This document shows, piece after piece, positions 1-8,093 of a DNA stretch of 64,000 nt. The position numbers and the translations under genes were made by a program. The notes under the pieces were generated by a model, which was given only the letters and a program-made list of their open reading frames with translations, was not told the origin of the DNA and made no database searches. The first letter of the stretch is position 1; each line of letters starts with the position of its first letter. Source of the DNA: Mycobacterium sp. E3198 (lineage in GTDB: Bacteria > Actinomycetota > Actinomycetes > Mycobacteriales > Mycobacteriaceae); the NCBI RefSeq assembly GCF_001667015.1, contig NZ_LZIS01000095.1:62001-126000 (forward strand), given 5' to 3'.

Positions 1-897
1 TCGGTGGTGCCCCCGCCGCTGATCGCGCTCAACCGCACGGAGCTGTCGCAGGCCATGGCGACCAACATCCTGGGCCAGAACAACGGGATCATCGCGCAGC
101 TGGAAGCCCAGTACCAGGAATTCTGGGCTCAGAACGCGGCGGCGATGTACAACTACGCCGGTCAGTCCGCGGCCGCGGCCAAGGTGACGCCGTACCAGAA
201 CGCGCCGACGGTGGCCAACCCGGCCGCCGCCGCCGTCACGCAGTCCGCGGCGCCGGCCGCCTCGATCCAGCAGACCCTGCAGAGCTACCTCAGCCAGATC
301 CAGGGTTCGTTGGGCGCCCTCGCCACGCCCAGCTCGACGGTCTCGGCGGTGAACCAGTTCGGGACTAACAACCCGTTGACCGAGCTCTGGTTCCTGATCA
401 GTGGCCAGACGGTGCTCCCGTCCAACGTCGGCACGTTCCTGAGCGGCTACAACAACTTCTCGAGCTTCTTCTACAACACCGAGGGTTTGCCGTACTTCAG
501 CGTCGGTATGGGCAACTTCGGCATCCAGATGGCCAAGACCCTCGGGGCCATCACCGGGCCCGCGGCGGCGGCGGCGGCCGTCCCGAAGGGCCTGCCCGGG
601 TTGGGCGGCCTGCTGGGCGGCGGCGTCGGTGGCGCGGCGGCGCACCTGGGCAGCGCGACGTCGATCGGCAAGCTGTCGGTGCCGGTCTCGTGGACCGGGG
701 CCACCGCTCCGACGGCTGCCGCGGCCCATGCGATCCCGGTCAGCAGCATCAGCGCTGCCCCGGAGGCCGCCGGGGGACCGGGCAACCTGCTCGGCGGCAT
801 GCCGCTGGCCGGTGCGGGCGCCGGCGGATCCAGCGGTGCGGGTCCCCGGTACGGGTTCCGTCCCACCGTGATGGCCCGGCCGCCCCTCGGCGGGTAG
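1..897 (+). CDS. PPE family protein, 5' end cut by window edge
   Basis: C-terminal 298 residues of a PPE protein; the first base is already inside the gene, so the PPE signature and roughly the first 120 residues lie outside the window. The visible part begins in the late helices of the PPE domain (VPPPLIALNR, then [32 protein letters not shown]). A variable linker follows and then the SVP-type motif GKLSVPVSW near residue 223. It ends in the usual YGFRPTVMARPP tail. It therefore belongs to the PPE-SVP subfamily, whose members are exported by ESX-5 with a PE partner and sit at the cell surface or outside. Position before two further PPE genes and PE19 matches PPE25/PPE26 of M. tuberculosis, but which one cannot be told. 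Its nearest relative in the window is the PPE at 2629-3855, with which it shares the [11 protein letters not shown] segment. Confidence 0.95.
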   Translation, partial: SVVPPPLIALNRTELSQAMATNILGQNNGIIAQLEAQYQEFWAQNAAAMYNYAGQSAAAAKVTPYQNAPTVANPAAAAVTQSAAPAASIQQTLQSYLSQIQGSLGALATPSSTVSAVNQFGTNNPLTELWFLISGQTVLPSNVGTFLSGYNNFSSFFYNTEGLPYFSVGMGNFGIQMAKTLGAITGPAAAAAAVPKGLPGLGGLLGGGVGGAAAHLGSATSIGKLSVPVSWTGATAPTAAAAHAIPVSSISAAPEAAGGPGNLLGGMPLAGAGAGGSSGAGPRYGFRPTVMARPPLGG

Positions 898-920
898 CCG
901 GCCTTCTTCGAATCTGGCGA

Positions 921-952
921 CGTGGGCGCAGGCAGCAATGCCTGCGCCCACG
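921..952. terminator. 14-bp stem with GCAA tetraloop
   Basis: Bases 921-934 pair perfectly with 939-952 and close a four-base GCAA loop of the GNRA class. It starts 24 bases after the PPE stop codon. No T tract follows, so it would be a mycobacterial-type terminator without a U tail, or an RNA-stabilising stem. Confidence 0.55.
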
Positions 953-1317
953 GTCGTTCGCGGCGTAACGGCCCGGTCGTCGCCGCCTGCGCCCGCGCAG
1001 CCCACAAGGCCTTTATCTGCGGCCGGATTTTTATGTGACGTAGGGGTTTTCCTCGACGATCGGCCACCCGGCCGCGACCGAAGTGCAGCCGCGGCGGGAC
1101 GGCGTCGCCGGCGCATCGCCGCAGGTGAACGACTGCGACGCGGAGTCCCGACGTCGCCGTCGTGGCAATCGCTCCCAGCCCGTCCGCCGCGTAGCTAACG
1201 GCTGCCGCCGGGCGGTCTGCCCGATCGCGCCAGGGCGGGCCGGGGGCGCGCCGACTTAGCCTCACTGCAAGCAACCTCGGTGAAGGTCGTCGAGCGAAGA
1301 CAGCTTGAGGCGCATAA
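953..1317. other. Non-coding spacer between PPE genes
   Basis: No convincing gene is seen. The open frames here are short, lack a ribosome binding site and resemble no known family. A promoter for the downstream PPE probably lies here, but no clear -10/-35 pair could be picked. Confidence 0.4.
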
Positions 1318-2550
1318 GTGTTGGATTTCGGGGCGTTACCGCCGGAGATCAATTCGGGCCGCATCTATGCCGGCCCGGGTTCCGGGTCGATGATGGCCGC
1401 GGCGGCGGCCTGGGACGGGCTGGCGGCCGAGCTGAGTCTGACGGCGACCGGCTACACGTCGGCGCTCACCGAGCTGACCGGGTCACCATGGCTGGGGCCG
1501 GCGTCGCAGGCCATGATGGCCGCGGCCACCCCCTATATCTCCTGGCTCAATACCGCGGCAGCGCTGGCCGAGGAGACGGCCAACCAGGCCAGGGCGGCCG
1601 CGGCGGCCTTCGAAACCGCGTTCGCTCTGACGGTCCCTCCTCCCGCCGTCGCGGCCAACCGCGTGTTGTTGATGACCCTGGTCGCGACGAATTTCTTCGG
1701 GCAGAACTTCCCCGCGATCGCCGCCACCGAGGCCCAGTACGCGGAGATGTGGGCCCAAGACGCCACGGCGATGTACGGCTACGCCGGCGCCTCGGCGGTC
1801 GCGGCCCGGTTGAACGCGTTCATCGAGCCGGCCCAGACGACCGACCAAAGCGGACCTGCGGCGCAGGCGGCCGCCGTCAGCCAAGCCGTTGCCACGCCCG
1901 CGGGGACCGGCGCACCCGCCGCGGCCCCCGGCCTGTCCCTCACCCCGGACGCGATCTCGGTCACATCGATCTTCACGTCGATCAATCAAGCGCTGCAACA
2001 ACTTTCGACGGGAGCGTTGGCGTCGCCGCTGAACCCCTACAACTGGTGGATCGTCCAGCAGTTCGCCAACCTCAACGTGGCGAACCGCGTCGCGTTGTCT
2101 CGGTTTGGCGTGGGGCTCCCGTACTTCTCGGTCGGGATGATGAGTTTCGTCGGCTCGATCTCGCAGCAGCTGACGTTTGGCCCCGGCGGGACGACGGCCG
2201 GTTCCCAGGGCGCCTGGTTCGCCACCCCACAATTCGCCGGCCTGCACCTGGGCGCCGTCGCCGGTGGCGCCGGCGGCCCCGGCGGGGTGGCCGCGAATCT
2301 GTCCTCGGCCGCCAGGATCGGCGGGCTGTCGGTGCCGCAGGCGTGGGGCGGCTCTCCCGCCGCGGTGGAGCAGCAAGCCGCCCAGGCTCTTGCCGTCGAC
2401 TACGCCACCGAGCGGCAGGGCGCCGGCCCCAACGGTGTGCTGCGCGGCATGCCGACGGGTACCGGCAGCCGACGCGCCGGCTCCGCCTGGCCGCCCCGCG
2501 AATATGGCTTCAGACGCAGCGTCCTCGCCCGCCCACCATCGGCCGGATGA
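1318..2550 (+). CDS. PPE family protein (PPE-SVP)
   Basis: Complete 410-residue PPE protein starting at a GTG ([12 protein letters not shown]). The PPE signature is at residues 8-10, and the WxG-like turn PWLGPAS at about 60-66 marks the helix that packs against PE. The PPE domain runs to about residue 175, ending in the common [17 protein letters not shown] block. The SVP motif GGLSVPQAW is at about residue 337, with a [12 protein letters not shown] tail. It is an ESX-5 substrate candidate that needs a PE partner and the EspG5 chaperone. No PE gene lies directly upstream, where the M. tuberculosis locus has PE18, so its partner is probably PE19 or an outside PE. The Shine-Dalgarno is weak (a GAGG 10 to 13 bases upstream of the start), but no better start keeps the conserved N terminus. 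Confidence 0.93.
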   Translation: MLDFGALPPEINSGRIYAGPGSGSMMAAAAAWDGLAAELSLTATGYTSALTELTGSPWLGPASQAMMAAATPYISWLNTAAALAEETANQARAAAAAFETAFALTVPPPAVAANRVLLMTLVATNFFGQNFPAIAATEAQYAEMWAQDATAMYGYAGASAVAARLNAFIEPAQTTDQSGPAAQAAAVSQAVATPAGTGAPAAAPGLSLTPDAISVTSIFTSINQALQQLSTGALASPLNPYNWWIVQQFANLNVANRVALSRFGVGLPYFSVGMMSFVGSISQQLTFGPGGTTAGSQGAWFATPQFAGLHLGAVAGGAGGPGGVAANLSSAARIGGLSVPQAWGGSPAAVEQQAAQALAVDYATERQGAGPNGVLRGMPTGTGSRRAGSAWPPREYGFRRSVLARPPSAG

Positions 2551-2628
2551 CCAAGATGCCCAACGACGTTCGCCGAGCGCGGTAACGAAGGCGGCCAACG
2601 CGGCCGCGACTGGTTAAGGAGTCAGGAA

Positions 2629-3855
2629 ATGGCAATCGATTTTGGCGCATTACCGCCGGAGATCAACTCGGCGCGCCTGTACGCCGGCGCGGGCTCCACG
2701 CCGTTGGTGACCGCGGCTTCGGCGTGGAACTCACTGGCCGCCGAGCTCAACGCTGCCGCGCTGGGTTATGAGAATGTGGTGACCCAGCTGGCCGGCGAGG
2801 AGTGGCTGGGGCCGGCCTCGGAGTCGATGGCCGCGGCGGCGCAGCCATACGTGGAGTGGGTGGGCACCACGGCGGCCCAGGCCGAACAGGCGGCCACCCA
2901 GGCCAGCGCGGCCGCGGCCGCCTATGAGGCCGCGTTTGCGGCGATCGTGCCGCCGCCGCTCATCGCCGCGAACCGAGCCGAGCTGGCCCGGGCGGTGCAG
3001 ACCAACGTGCTCGGCCAGAACACCGGGATCATCGCCCAATTGGAGGCGCAATACGGCGAGTTCTGGGCCCAAGACGCCGCGACCATGTACAGCTATGCCG
3101 GCAACTCGGCGTCGGCGTCCACCGTGACGCCGTTCACCGCGGCACCGACGGTCGCCAGTCCCACCGCCGCGGGCACCCAGGCGGCCGCGACCACCGCCGC
3201 CGCGGGCACTTCGGTGAGCTCGATACAGAACCAGATCAACAGCGCCATCAGTCAGATCACCGCGCAACTCACCAGCCTGGCGTCGCCGTTTTACGCGCCG
3301 TTGCAACAGGAATGGTGGTATTTCGCGTCGGGCACGGGCCCGCTGTCCTCGGTGTGGCAGCTTTTGTTCGGCAGTCCCACCTTCCCGGGCAGCAGCCTTT
3401 CGGCGTTCATGTCCGCGATTTCGCCGTACGCCGGGGTGTTCTACAACACCGAGGGCCTGCCCTACTTCAGCATCGGCATGGCCAACTCCATGACCCAGAC
3501 CGCCAAGACCCTCGGCGCGATCGGCGGAGCGGCGGCGCCGGCGGCGGCCGCCGTCCCGAAAGGCTTGCCTGGGCTGGGTGGGTTGCTCGGCGGGGGCGCA
3601 CCGGTTGCGGCGCACTTGGGCAGCGCGACATCGCTCGGCAAGCTGTCGGTGCCGGCCTCGTGGTCGGGACCCGTCACGGCGCCGAGCCACGCCACCGCCA
3701 TACCCGTCAGCAACGTCCGCGAGGCGCCCGATGCGGGAGCCGGAAACCTCCTGGGCGGCATGCCGCTGGCCGGCGCGGGTACCGGCGGATCCAGCGCGGG
3801 TCCGCGGTACGGATTCAAGCCGGTCGTGATGGCCCGACCGCCCGCGGCCGGGTAG
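2629..3855 (+). CDS. PPE family protein (PPE-SVP, PPE26/27-like)
   Basis: Complete 408-residue PPE protein ([13 protein letters not shown]). A strong AAGGAG ribosome binding site stands 8 bases before the ATG. The PPE domain covers about residues 1-175 with EEWLGPAS near residue 63. The second half carries [17 protein letters not shown] and the SVP motif GKLSVPASW, and ends [15 protein letters not shown]. It is strongly similar in its C-terminal half to the partial PPE at the window start, which suggests tandem duplication. As the last PPE before PE19 it takes the place of PPE27 in M. tuberculosis. The expected role is an outer-envelope or secreted protein exported by ESX-5 as a PE/PPE dimer. 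Confidence 0.94.
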   Translation: MAIDFGALPPEINSARLYAGAGSTPLVTAASAWNSLAAELNAAALGYENVVTQLAGEEWLGPASESMAAAAQPYVEWVGTTAAQAEQAATQASAAAAAYEAAFAAIVPPPLIAANRAELARAVQTNVLGQNTGIIAQLEAQYGEFWAQDAATMYSYAGNSASASTVTPFTAAPTVASPTAAGTQAAATTAAAGTSVSSIQNQINSAISQITAQLTSLASPFYAPLQQEWWYFASGTGPLSSVWQLLFGSPTFPGSSLSAFMSAISPYAGVFYNTEGLPYFSIGMANSMTQTAKTLGAIGGAAAPAAAAVPKGLPGLGGLLGGGAPVAAHLGSATSLGKLSVPASWSGPVTAPSHATAIPVSNVREAPDAGAGNLLGGMPLAGAGTGGSSAGPRYGFKPVVMARPPAAG

Positions 3856-4164
3856 GCGGGTCGTCGGCTGTGATCGATTTGCTCCCGAGCGCTCTCGCCC
3901 CGTCGGTGATAAGCTCCATACGTGCTGGCCAGCAGGCCTTCCACAGCGTCGGCGGGGCGCCGGCTCTGGCTGTTTGCTGTGACGGTCCTGTGAACGCCAG
4001 CGGTAGGGGCCCGGGCGCTGTTACTGTGTCGTTACCACAAGTGAATTCGCCGTGCCATCCGGTGAACAATTGCCAACGGGTGGCCTCGGACCGAGCTTGA
4101 AGCGCAAGTTGTCATCTACTCTCTTGCACAAAGCGGTGCGGAGGAATTTCGAGGAGGGAAACCT
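3856..4164. other. Spacer before PE19, likely holding a promoter
   Basis: 309 bases with no supported gene. The segment around 3995-4140 is less GC-rich than the flanking genes, as expected for a promoter region of the highly expressed PE19-esxM-esxN group. No single -10/-35 pair is clear enough to mark. Confidence 0.35.
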
Positions 4165-4464
4165 ATGTCGTTCGTTACCACACAGCCCGAGGCCCTGGCC
4201 GCGGCGGCCGGGAGCCTGCAGGGGATCGGCTCGGCGCTGAGCGCCCAGAACGCCGCCGCGGCGGCCCCGACGACCGGGGTGGTGCCCGCTGCCGCCGACG
4301 AGGTGTCGGCGCTGACCGCGGCCCAGTTCGCCGCGCACGCGCAGATGTACCAGGCCGTCAGCGCGCAGGCGGCCGCCATTCACGAGCAGTTCGTCAGCAC
4401 CCTGGGCATCAGCTCGGCGTCCTACGCCGCGACCGAAGTCGCCAATGCGGCGGCGGCGGGCTGA
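4165..4464 (+). CDS. PE family protein, PE19-like
   Basis: 99-residue PE protein, made of little beyond the PE domain. It opens with SFVTTQPEALAAAAG (PE at residues 9-10), has the second-helix block DEVSALTAAQFAAHAQMYQA, and contains a YxxxE secretion signal (YAATE) near the C terminus. A strong GAGGAGGG ribosome binding site precedes the ATG. PE-only proteins pair with PPE proteins as a helical bundle; EspG5 shields the PPE tip and ESX-5 recognises the YxxxD/E tail. The position just before esxM and esxN matches Rv1791 (PE19) of M. tuberculosis. It is the only intact PE gene in the window, so it may serve several of the neighbouring PPE proteins. Confidence 0.93.
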   Translation: MSFVTTQPEALAAAAGSLQGIGSALSAQNAAAAAPTTGVVPAAADEVSALTAAQFAAHAQMYQAVSAQAAAIHEQFVSTLGISSASYAATEVANAAAAG

Positions 4465-4491
4465 TCGGGTCCAGCGGTTAACGCCCTCGAC

Positions 4492-4515
4492 GGAACCCGT
4501 GACGGTGCGGGTTCC
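4492..4515. terminator. 8-bp hairpin after the PE gene
   Basis: GGAACCCG (4492-4499) pairs perfectly with CGGGTTCC (4508-4515) around an 8-base loop, 28 bases after the PE19 stop. No T run follows, so it is either a weak terminator or a processing/stability stem. Confidence 0.35.
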
Positions 4516-4685
4516 ATGGCGATCATCCGGCGCCTGGGGCGTCGGGGCCTGACGGCTGGGCCGAAACAGCTTTCCGGGGGACCGACTTTGTGTATGCGAC
4601 TCGGCGGTGCGTTTGCGCGTAACCGTCGTGTCGTCGCTGTCCACAACTGAATACAAGCCACTCAAGAATTAAGGAGAAAGCCAAC

Positions 4686-4982
4686 ATGGCAACACGTTTT
4701 ATGACCGACCCGCACGAGATGCGGGCGATGGCGGGCCGTTTCGAGGTCCACGCCCAGACCGTTGAGGACGAGGCTCGCAAGATGTGGGCGTCGTCGATGA
4801 ACATCGCCGGTGCCGGCTGGAGCGGCCAGGCCCAGGCGACCTCCTACGACACCATGGGCCAGATGAATCAGGCCTTCCGCAACATCGTGAACATGCTGCA
4901 CGGTGTGCGCGACGGGCTGATCCGCGACGCCAACAACTACGAGCAGCAAGAGCAGGCTTCCCAGCAAATCCTCGGCAGCTAG
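4686..4982 (+). CDS. esxM: ESAT-6-like protein EsxM
   Basis: 98-residue WXG100 protein. The helix-turn-helix carries the WxG turn as GWSGQA near residue 43, and the tail has YEQQE, the YxxxD/E export signal. It ends QQILGS, close to the EsxM/EsxK/EsxP/EsxW group of ESX-5 substrates. An AAGGAGA ribosome binding site lies 7 bases before the ATG. It is expected to form a heterodimer with the EsxN-like product encoded 39 bases downstream and to leave the cell through ESX-5. This group has several near-identical paralogues in mycobacteria, so the esxM name rests on position rather than sequence alone. Confidence 0.95.
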   Translation: MATRFMTDPHEMRAMAGRFEVHAQTVEDEARKMWASSMNIAGAGWSGQAQATSYDTMGQMNQAFRNIVNMLHGVRDGLIRDANNYEQQEQASQQILGS

Positions 4983-5021
4983 CCCAACGGCGCTGCGTCC
5001 CCTTTGAGATTAGGAGTAAAC

Positions 5022-5306
5022 ATGACCATCAATTACCAGTTTGGCGACGTGGACGCCCACGGCGCGACGATTCGCGCCCAGGCCGCGTCGTTGGAGGCCG
5101 AGCACCAGGCCATCGTGCGCGATGTGCTTGCCGCTGGTGACTTCTGGGGCGGCGCCGGTTCGGTCGCCTGCCAGGAGTTCATCACCCAGTTGGGTCGCAA
5201 CTTCCAGGTGATCTACGAGCAGGCCAACGCCCACGGCCAGAAGGTGCAAAGCGCCGGCAGCAACATGGCCAGCACCGACAGCGCCGTCGGGTCCAGCTGG
5301 GCCTAA
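5022..5306 (+). CDS. esxN: ESAT-6-like protein EsxN
   Basis: 94-residue WXG100 protein (TINYQFGDVDAHG) with the WGG turn FWGGAGS near residue 43. The ATG at 5022 was chosen because the family starts with MTINYQFGD and a TAGGAG ribosome binding site is 7 bases upstream; an in-frame ATG six codons earlier would add residues the family lacks. It pairs with EsxM and is a major antigenic, ESX-5-exported protein in slow growers. Sequence is very close to EsxN of M. tuberculosis. The gene ends just before a strong hairpin that may set its transcript apart from the machine genes. Confidence 0.96.
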   Translation: MTINYQFGDVDAHGATIRAQAASLEAEHQAIVRDVLAAGDFWGGAGSVACQEFITQLGRNFQVIYEQANAHGQKVQSAGSNMASTDSAVGSSWA

Positions 5307-5320
5307 CTCGCAACTTCGGG

Positions 5321-5355
5321 CGCGGCAGCACACCGGTGTGTGGTGTGCTGCCGCG
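5321..5355. terminator. 13-bp hairpin between esxN and espG5
   Basis: CGCGGCAGCACAC (5321-5333) pairs perfectly with 5343-5355 around a 9-base loop, 15 bases after the esxN stop. There is no T tract. It could end most transcripts after the abundant Esx mRNAs while allowing read-through to espG5, or protect the esxMN 3' end. Confidence 0.55.
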
Positions 5356-5403
5356 TCCTGCGGTTTCAGTAAACTTCAACCACTTCGACCTCTGAGGCTA
5401 TTG

Positions 5404-6306
5404 ATGGATCAACAGAGCACCCGCACCGACATCACCGTCAACGTCGACGGCTTCTGGATGCTTCAGGCGTTGCTCGATATCCGGCACGTCGCGCCCGAAT
5501 TGCGGTGCCGGCCGTACGTATCCACCGACTCGAGCGACTGGCTCAACGAACACCCGGGTATGGCGGTGATGCGCGAGCAGGGCATCGTCGTCGGCGACGA
5601 GGTGCAGGAGCAGGTCGCCGCCCGGATGCGGGTGCTCGCCGCGCCCGACCTCGAGGTCGTGGCCCTGCTGTCGCGGGGCAAGCTGCTCTATGGCGTCGTG
5701 GACGACGAGAACCAACCGCCCGGGTCGCGCGACATCCCCGACAACGAATTCCGGGTGGTGCTGGCCCGCCGCGGCCAGCACTGGGTGTCGGCGGTGCGGG
5801 TCGGCAGCGACATCACCGTCGACGACGTCGCCGTCGCGGACAGCGCCTCGATCGCGTCGTTGGTGCTGGACGGTCTGGAGTCGATCCACCACGCGGAGGC
5901 GGCGGCCATCAACGCGGTCAACGTCCCGCTGGAGGAGATGCTGGAAGCGACGAAGTCGTGGCAGGAGTCCGGGTTCAACGTCTTTTCCGGCGGTGATCTG
6001 CGGCGGATGGGCATCAGCGCCGCCACGGTCGCGGCGCTGGGCCAGGCCCTGTCGGACCCGGCGGCCGAGGTTGCCGTCTACGCGCGCCAGTACCGGGACG
6101 ACGCCAAGGGCCCGAGCGCCTCGGTGCTGTCGCTGAAGGACGGCTCGGGCGGCCGCATCGCGCTCTATCAACAGGCCCGGACCGCGGGCTCGGGGGAGGC
6201 GTGGCTGGCGATCTGCCCGGCGACCCCGCAACTGGTGCAGGTGGGCATCAAGACGGTGCTGGACACCCTGCCTTACGGCGAGTGGAAAACACACAGCAGG
6301 GTTTGA
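5404..6306 (+). CDS. espG5: ESX-5 chaperone EspG5
   Basis: 300-residue cytosolic chaperone that binds the exposed hydrophobic tip of PPE proteins of the ESX-5 system, keeps PE/PPE dimers soluble and directs them to the secretion channel. The sequence is almost the same as the M. tuberculosis protein from MDQQSTRTDITVNVDGF at the start to PYGEWKTHSRV at the end, including the block DLRRMGISAATVAALGQALSD. The ATG at 5404 was chosen by this match; the frame is open upstream but has no support. No signal peptide or membrane segment is present. It follows the Esx pair across a hairpin and precedes eccD5 by 269 bases. Confidence 0.97.
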   Translation: MDQQSTRTDITVNVDGFWMLQALLDIRHVAPELRCRPYVSTDSSDWLNEHPGMAVMREQGIVVGDEVQEQVAARMRVLAAPDLEVVALLSRGKLLYGVVDDENQPPGSRDIPDNEFRVVLARRGQHWVSAVRVGSDITVDDVAVADSASIASLVLDGLESIHHAEAAAINAVNVPLEEMLEATKSWQESGFNVFSGGDLRRMGISAATVAALGQALSDPAAEVAVYARQYRDDAKGPSASVLSLKDGSGGRIALYQQARTAGSGEAWLAICPATPQLVQVGIKTVLDTLPYGEWKTHSRV

Positions 6307-6383
6307 CATCCGCGTGAAACACAAACTTTACCAAGGCTTTTGCCGACAACATGCGGTCGGGATGCGAAGACGGCATACTTCTC

Positions 6384-6389
6384 TAGAAT
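6384..6389 (+). promoter_or_regulatory. Possible -10 box upstream of eccD5
   Basis: TAGAAT fits the mycobacterial TANNNT -10 pattern. It lies in the 269-base gap between espG5 and eccD5, 59 bases before a small open frame coupled to eccD5. No matching -35 was found, so this is only a candidate internal promoter for the machine genes. Confidence 0.3.
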
Positions 6390-6447
6390 CACATCAGCAA
6401 ATCTCCAAAGCACTGTCACCACAACTCCTTAGCGCAAGGCGAGGCAG

Positions 6448-6579
6448 ATGAAATTCGAATTAGTCGAGTTGTACCTCTCAGGGGGCCGCAGCGCCGCGGC
6501 GAGTGAAACCGGCGAGGCTCCCGCACGTCTGGCGACACGGGGTTACACATTCACCATGGCAGGGGGTGCCGCGCGATGA
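6448..6579 (+). CDS. 43-codon ORF translationally coupled to eccD5
   Basis: Small open frame starting ATG (MKFELVELYLSGGRSAAAS) whose TGA overlaps the eccD5 ATG as ATGA. A purine-rich AAGGCGAGG stands a few bases upstream and could serve as ribosome binding site. I do not recognise the peptide. Its third-position GC (28 of 43 codons) is lower than in neighbouring genes, which argues for recent origin, a regulatory leader peptide, or chance. If translated, its ribosomes would end exactly at the eccD5 start, which has no Shine-Dalgarno of its own apart from the AGGGGGTG inside this frame. No signal peptide is seen. Confidence 0.4.
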   Translation: MKFELVELYLSGGRSAAASETGEAPARLATRGYTFTMAGGAAR

Positions 6580-8093
6580 CATCGGCAGGAGTATCTGACG
6601 CCTTACAGGCGGAAATCGAGGGCATCGCACAGCCCCGGGCGGTCGTCGTCGGGATCATGGCCGGCGAGGGCGTCCAGATCGGCGTGCTGCTGGACGCCAA
6701 CGCCCCGGTCTCTGTGATGACCGATCCGCTGCTGAAGGTGGTGAACAGCCGGCTGAGGGAACTCGGCGAGACCCCGCTGGAGGCCACCGGCCGCGGCCGG
6801 TGGGCGCTGTGCCTGGTCGACGGCAGCCCGCTGCGGGCCACCCAGTCGCTGACCGAGCAGGACATCTACGACGGTGACCGCTTGTGGATCCGGTTCCTGC
6901 CGGACACCGAGCACCGGTCGCAGGTCATCGAGCACATCTCGACCGCGGTCTCGGCGAACCTGAGCAAGCGCTTCGCCGCGATCGACCCGATCGTCGCCGT
7001 GCAGGTCGGCGCCTCGATGGTGGGGATCGGCGTCACCGCCGCGTCCGGCCTGCTGGGTTGGTGGCGCTGGCACCACAACTCCTGGCTGCCCACGGTCTAC
7101 TCCGCCATCATCGCCGCGATCGCCTTGACGGTCGCGATCATGCTGGCGATGCGGGCGAAGACGCACTCCGACCGCCTGGTTGCCGACATCATGCTGGTGA
7201 GCGGCCTCGCGCCGCTGACGGTGGCCGCGGCGTCGGCGCCGCCGGGCGGCGTCGGCTCCCCGCAGGCGGTGCTCGGCTTCGGCGTGCTCGCGATCGCCGC
7301 GGCGCTCACCCTGCGCTTCACCGGCCGCCGGCTGGGCATTTACACCGCGATCGTCACCATCAGCGCGGTGGCGGCCATCGCCAGCCTGGCTCGCATGGTC
7401 GCCAATACCAGCGCGGTCACGAACTTCACCTGCGTGGTCCTGGTCTGCGTGCTGGCCTACCAGGCCGCGCCGGCCATGTCGCGCCGGTTGGCCGGCATTC
7501 GGCTGCCGGTGTTCCCGTCGGCCACCAGCCGGTGGGTGTTCGAGGCGCGGCCGGATCTGCCCACCACGGTGGTGCGTCCCGACGGTGGCGCCCCGGTCCT
7601 GGAGGGCCCCGCGTCCGTCCGGGATGTGGTGCTGCAGGCCGAGCGCGCCCGGTCGTTCCTGACGGGTCTGCTGCTGGGGCTGGGCGTGCTGATGGTGGTC
7701 TCGCTGACCGCCCTGTCGGATCCGCACACCTTCCAGCGCTGGCTGCCGCTGTTGCTGGCCGGCTTCAGCGCCGGGTTCCTCATGCTCCGCGGCCGTTCGT
7801 ACGTCGACCGCTGGCAGGCCATCACCCTTGCCGGGACGGCGGTGCTCATCGTCGCCGCGGTGGTGGTCCGCTACGCCCTGGGGCTGCAGTCGCCGCTGGC
7901 GGTGTCGATCAGCGTGGCGATTCTGGTCCTGCTGCCGGCGCTCGGCATGACCGCCGCGGCGGTCGTGCCCAACACCATCTACAGCCCGCTGTTCCGCAAG
8001 TTGGTGGAATACGTCGAGTACCTGTGCCTGATGCCCATCTTCCCGTTGGCATTGTGGCTGATGAATGTCTATGCGGCGATCCGTTACCGCTAG
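6576..8093 (+). CDS. eccD5: ESX-5 membrane channel component EccD5
   Basis: 505-residue integral membrane protein of the type VII secretion core. Residues about 20-115 form the ubiquitin-like cytosolic domain (AVVVGIMAGEGVQIGVLL to DGDRLWIRF). From about residue 140 to the end there are about eleven hydrophobic segments, as in the family. Two EccD copies wrap one EccB and EccC in each of the six protomers of the ESX-5 pore. The sequence is highly similar to M. tuberculosis EccD5, including the shared C-terminal [21 protein letters not shown]. Its end overlaps the start of mycP5 by 29 bases, so the two are co-translated. Confidence 0.97.
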   Translation: MTSAGVSDALQAEIEGIAQPRAVVVGIMAGEGVQIGVLLDANAPVSVMTDPLLKVVNSRLRELGETPLEATGRGRWALCLVDGSPLRATQSLTEQDIYDGDRLWIRFLPDTEHRSQVIEHISTAVSANLSKRFAAIDPIVAVQVGASMVGIGVTAASGLLGWWRWHHNSWLPTVYSAIIAAIALTVAIMLAMRAKTHSDRLVADIMLVSGLAPLTVAAASAPPGGVGSPQAVLGFGVLAIAAALTLRFTGRRLGIYTAIVTISAVAAIASLARMVANTSAVTNFTCVVLVCVLAYQAAPAMSRRLAGIRLPVFPSATSRWVFEARPDLPTTVVRPDGGAPVLEGPASVRDVVLQAERARSFLTGLLLGLGVLMVVSLTALSDPHTFQRWLPLLLAGFSAGFLMLRGRSYVDRWQAITLAGTAVLIVAAVVVRYALGLQSPLAVSISVAILVLLPALGMTAAAVVPNTIYSPLFRKLVEYVEYLCLMPIFPLALWLMNVYAAIRYR

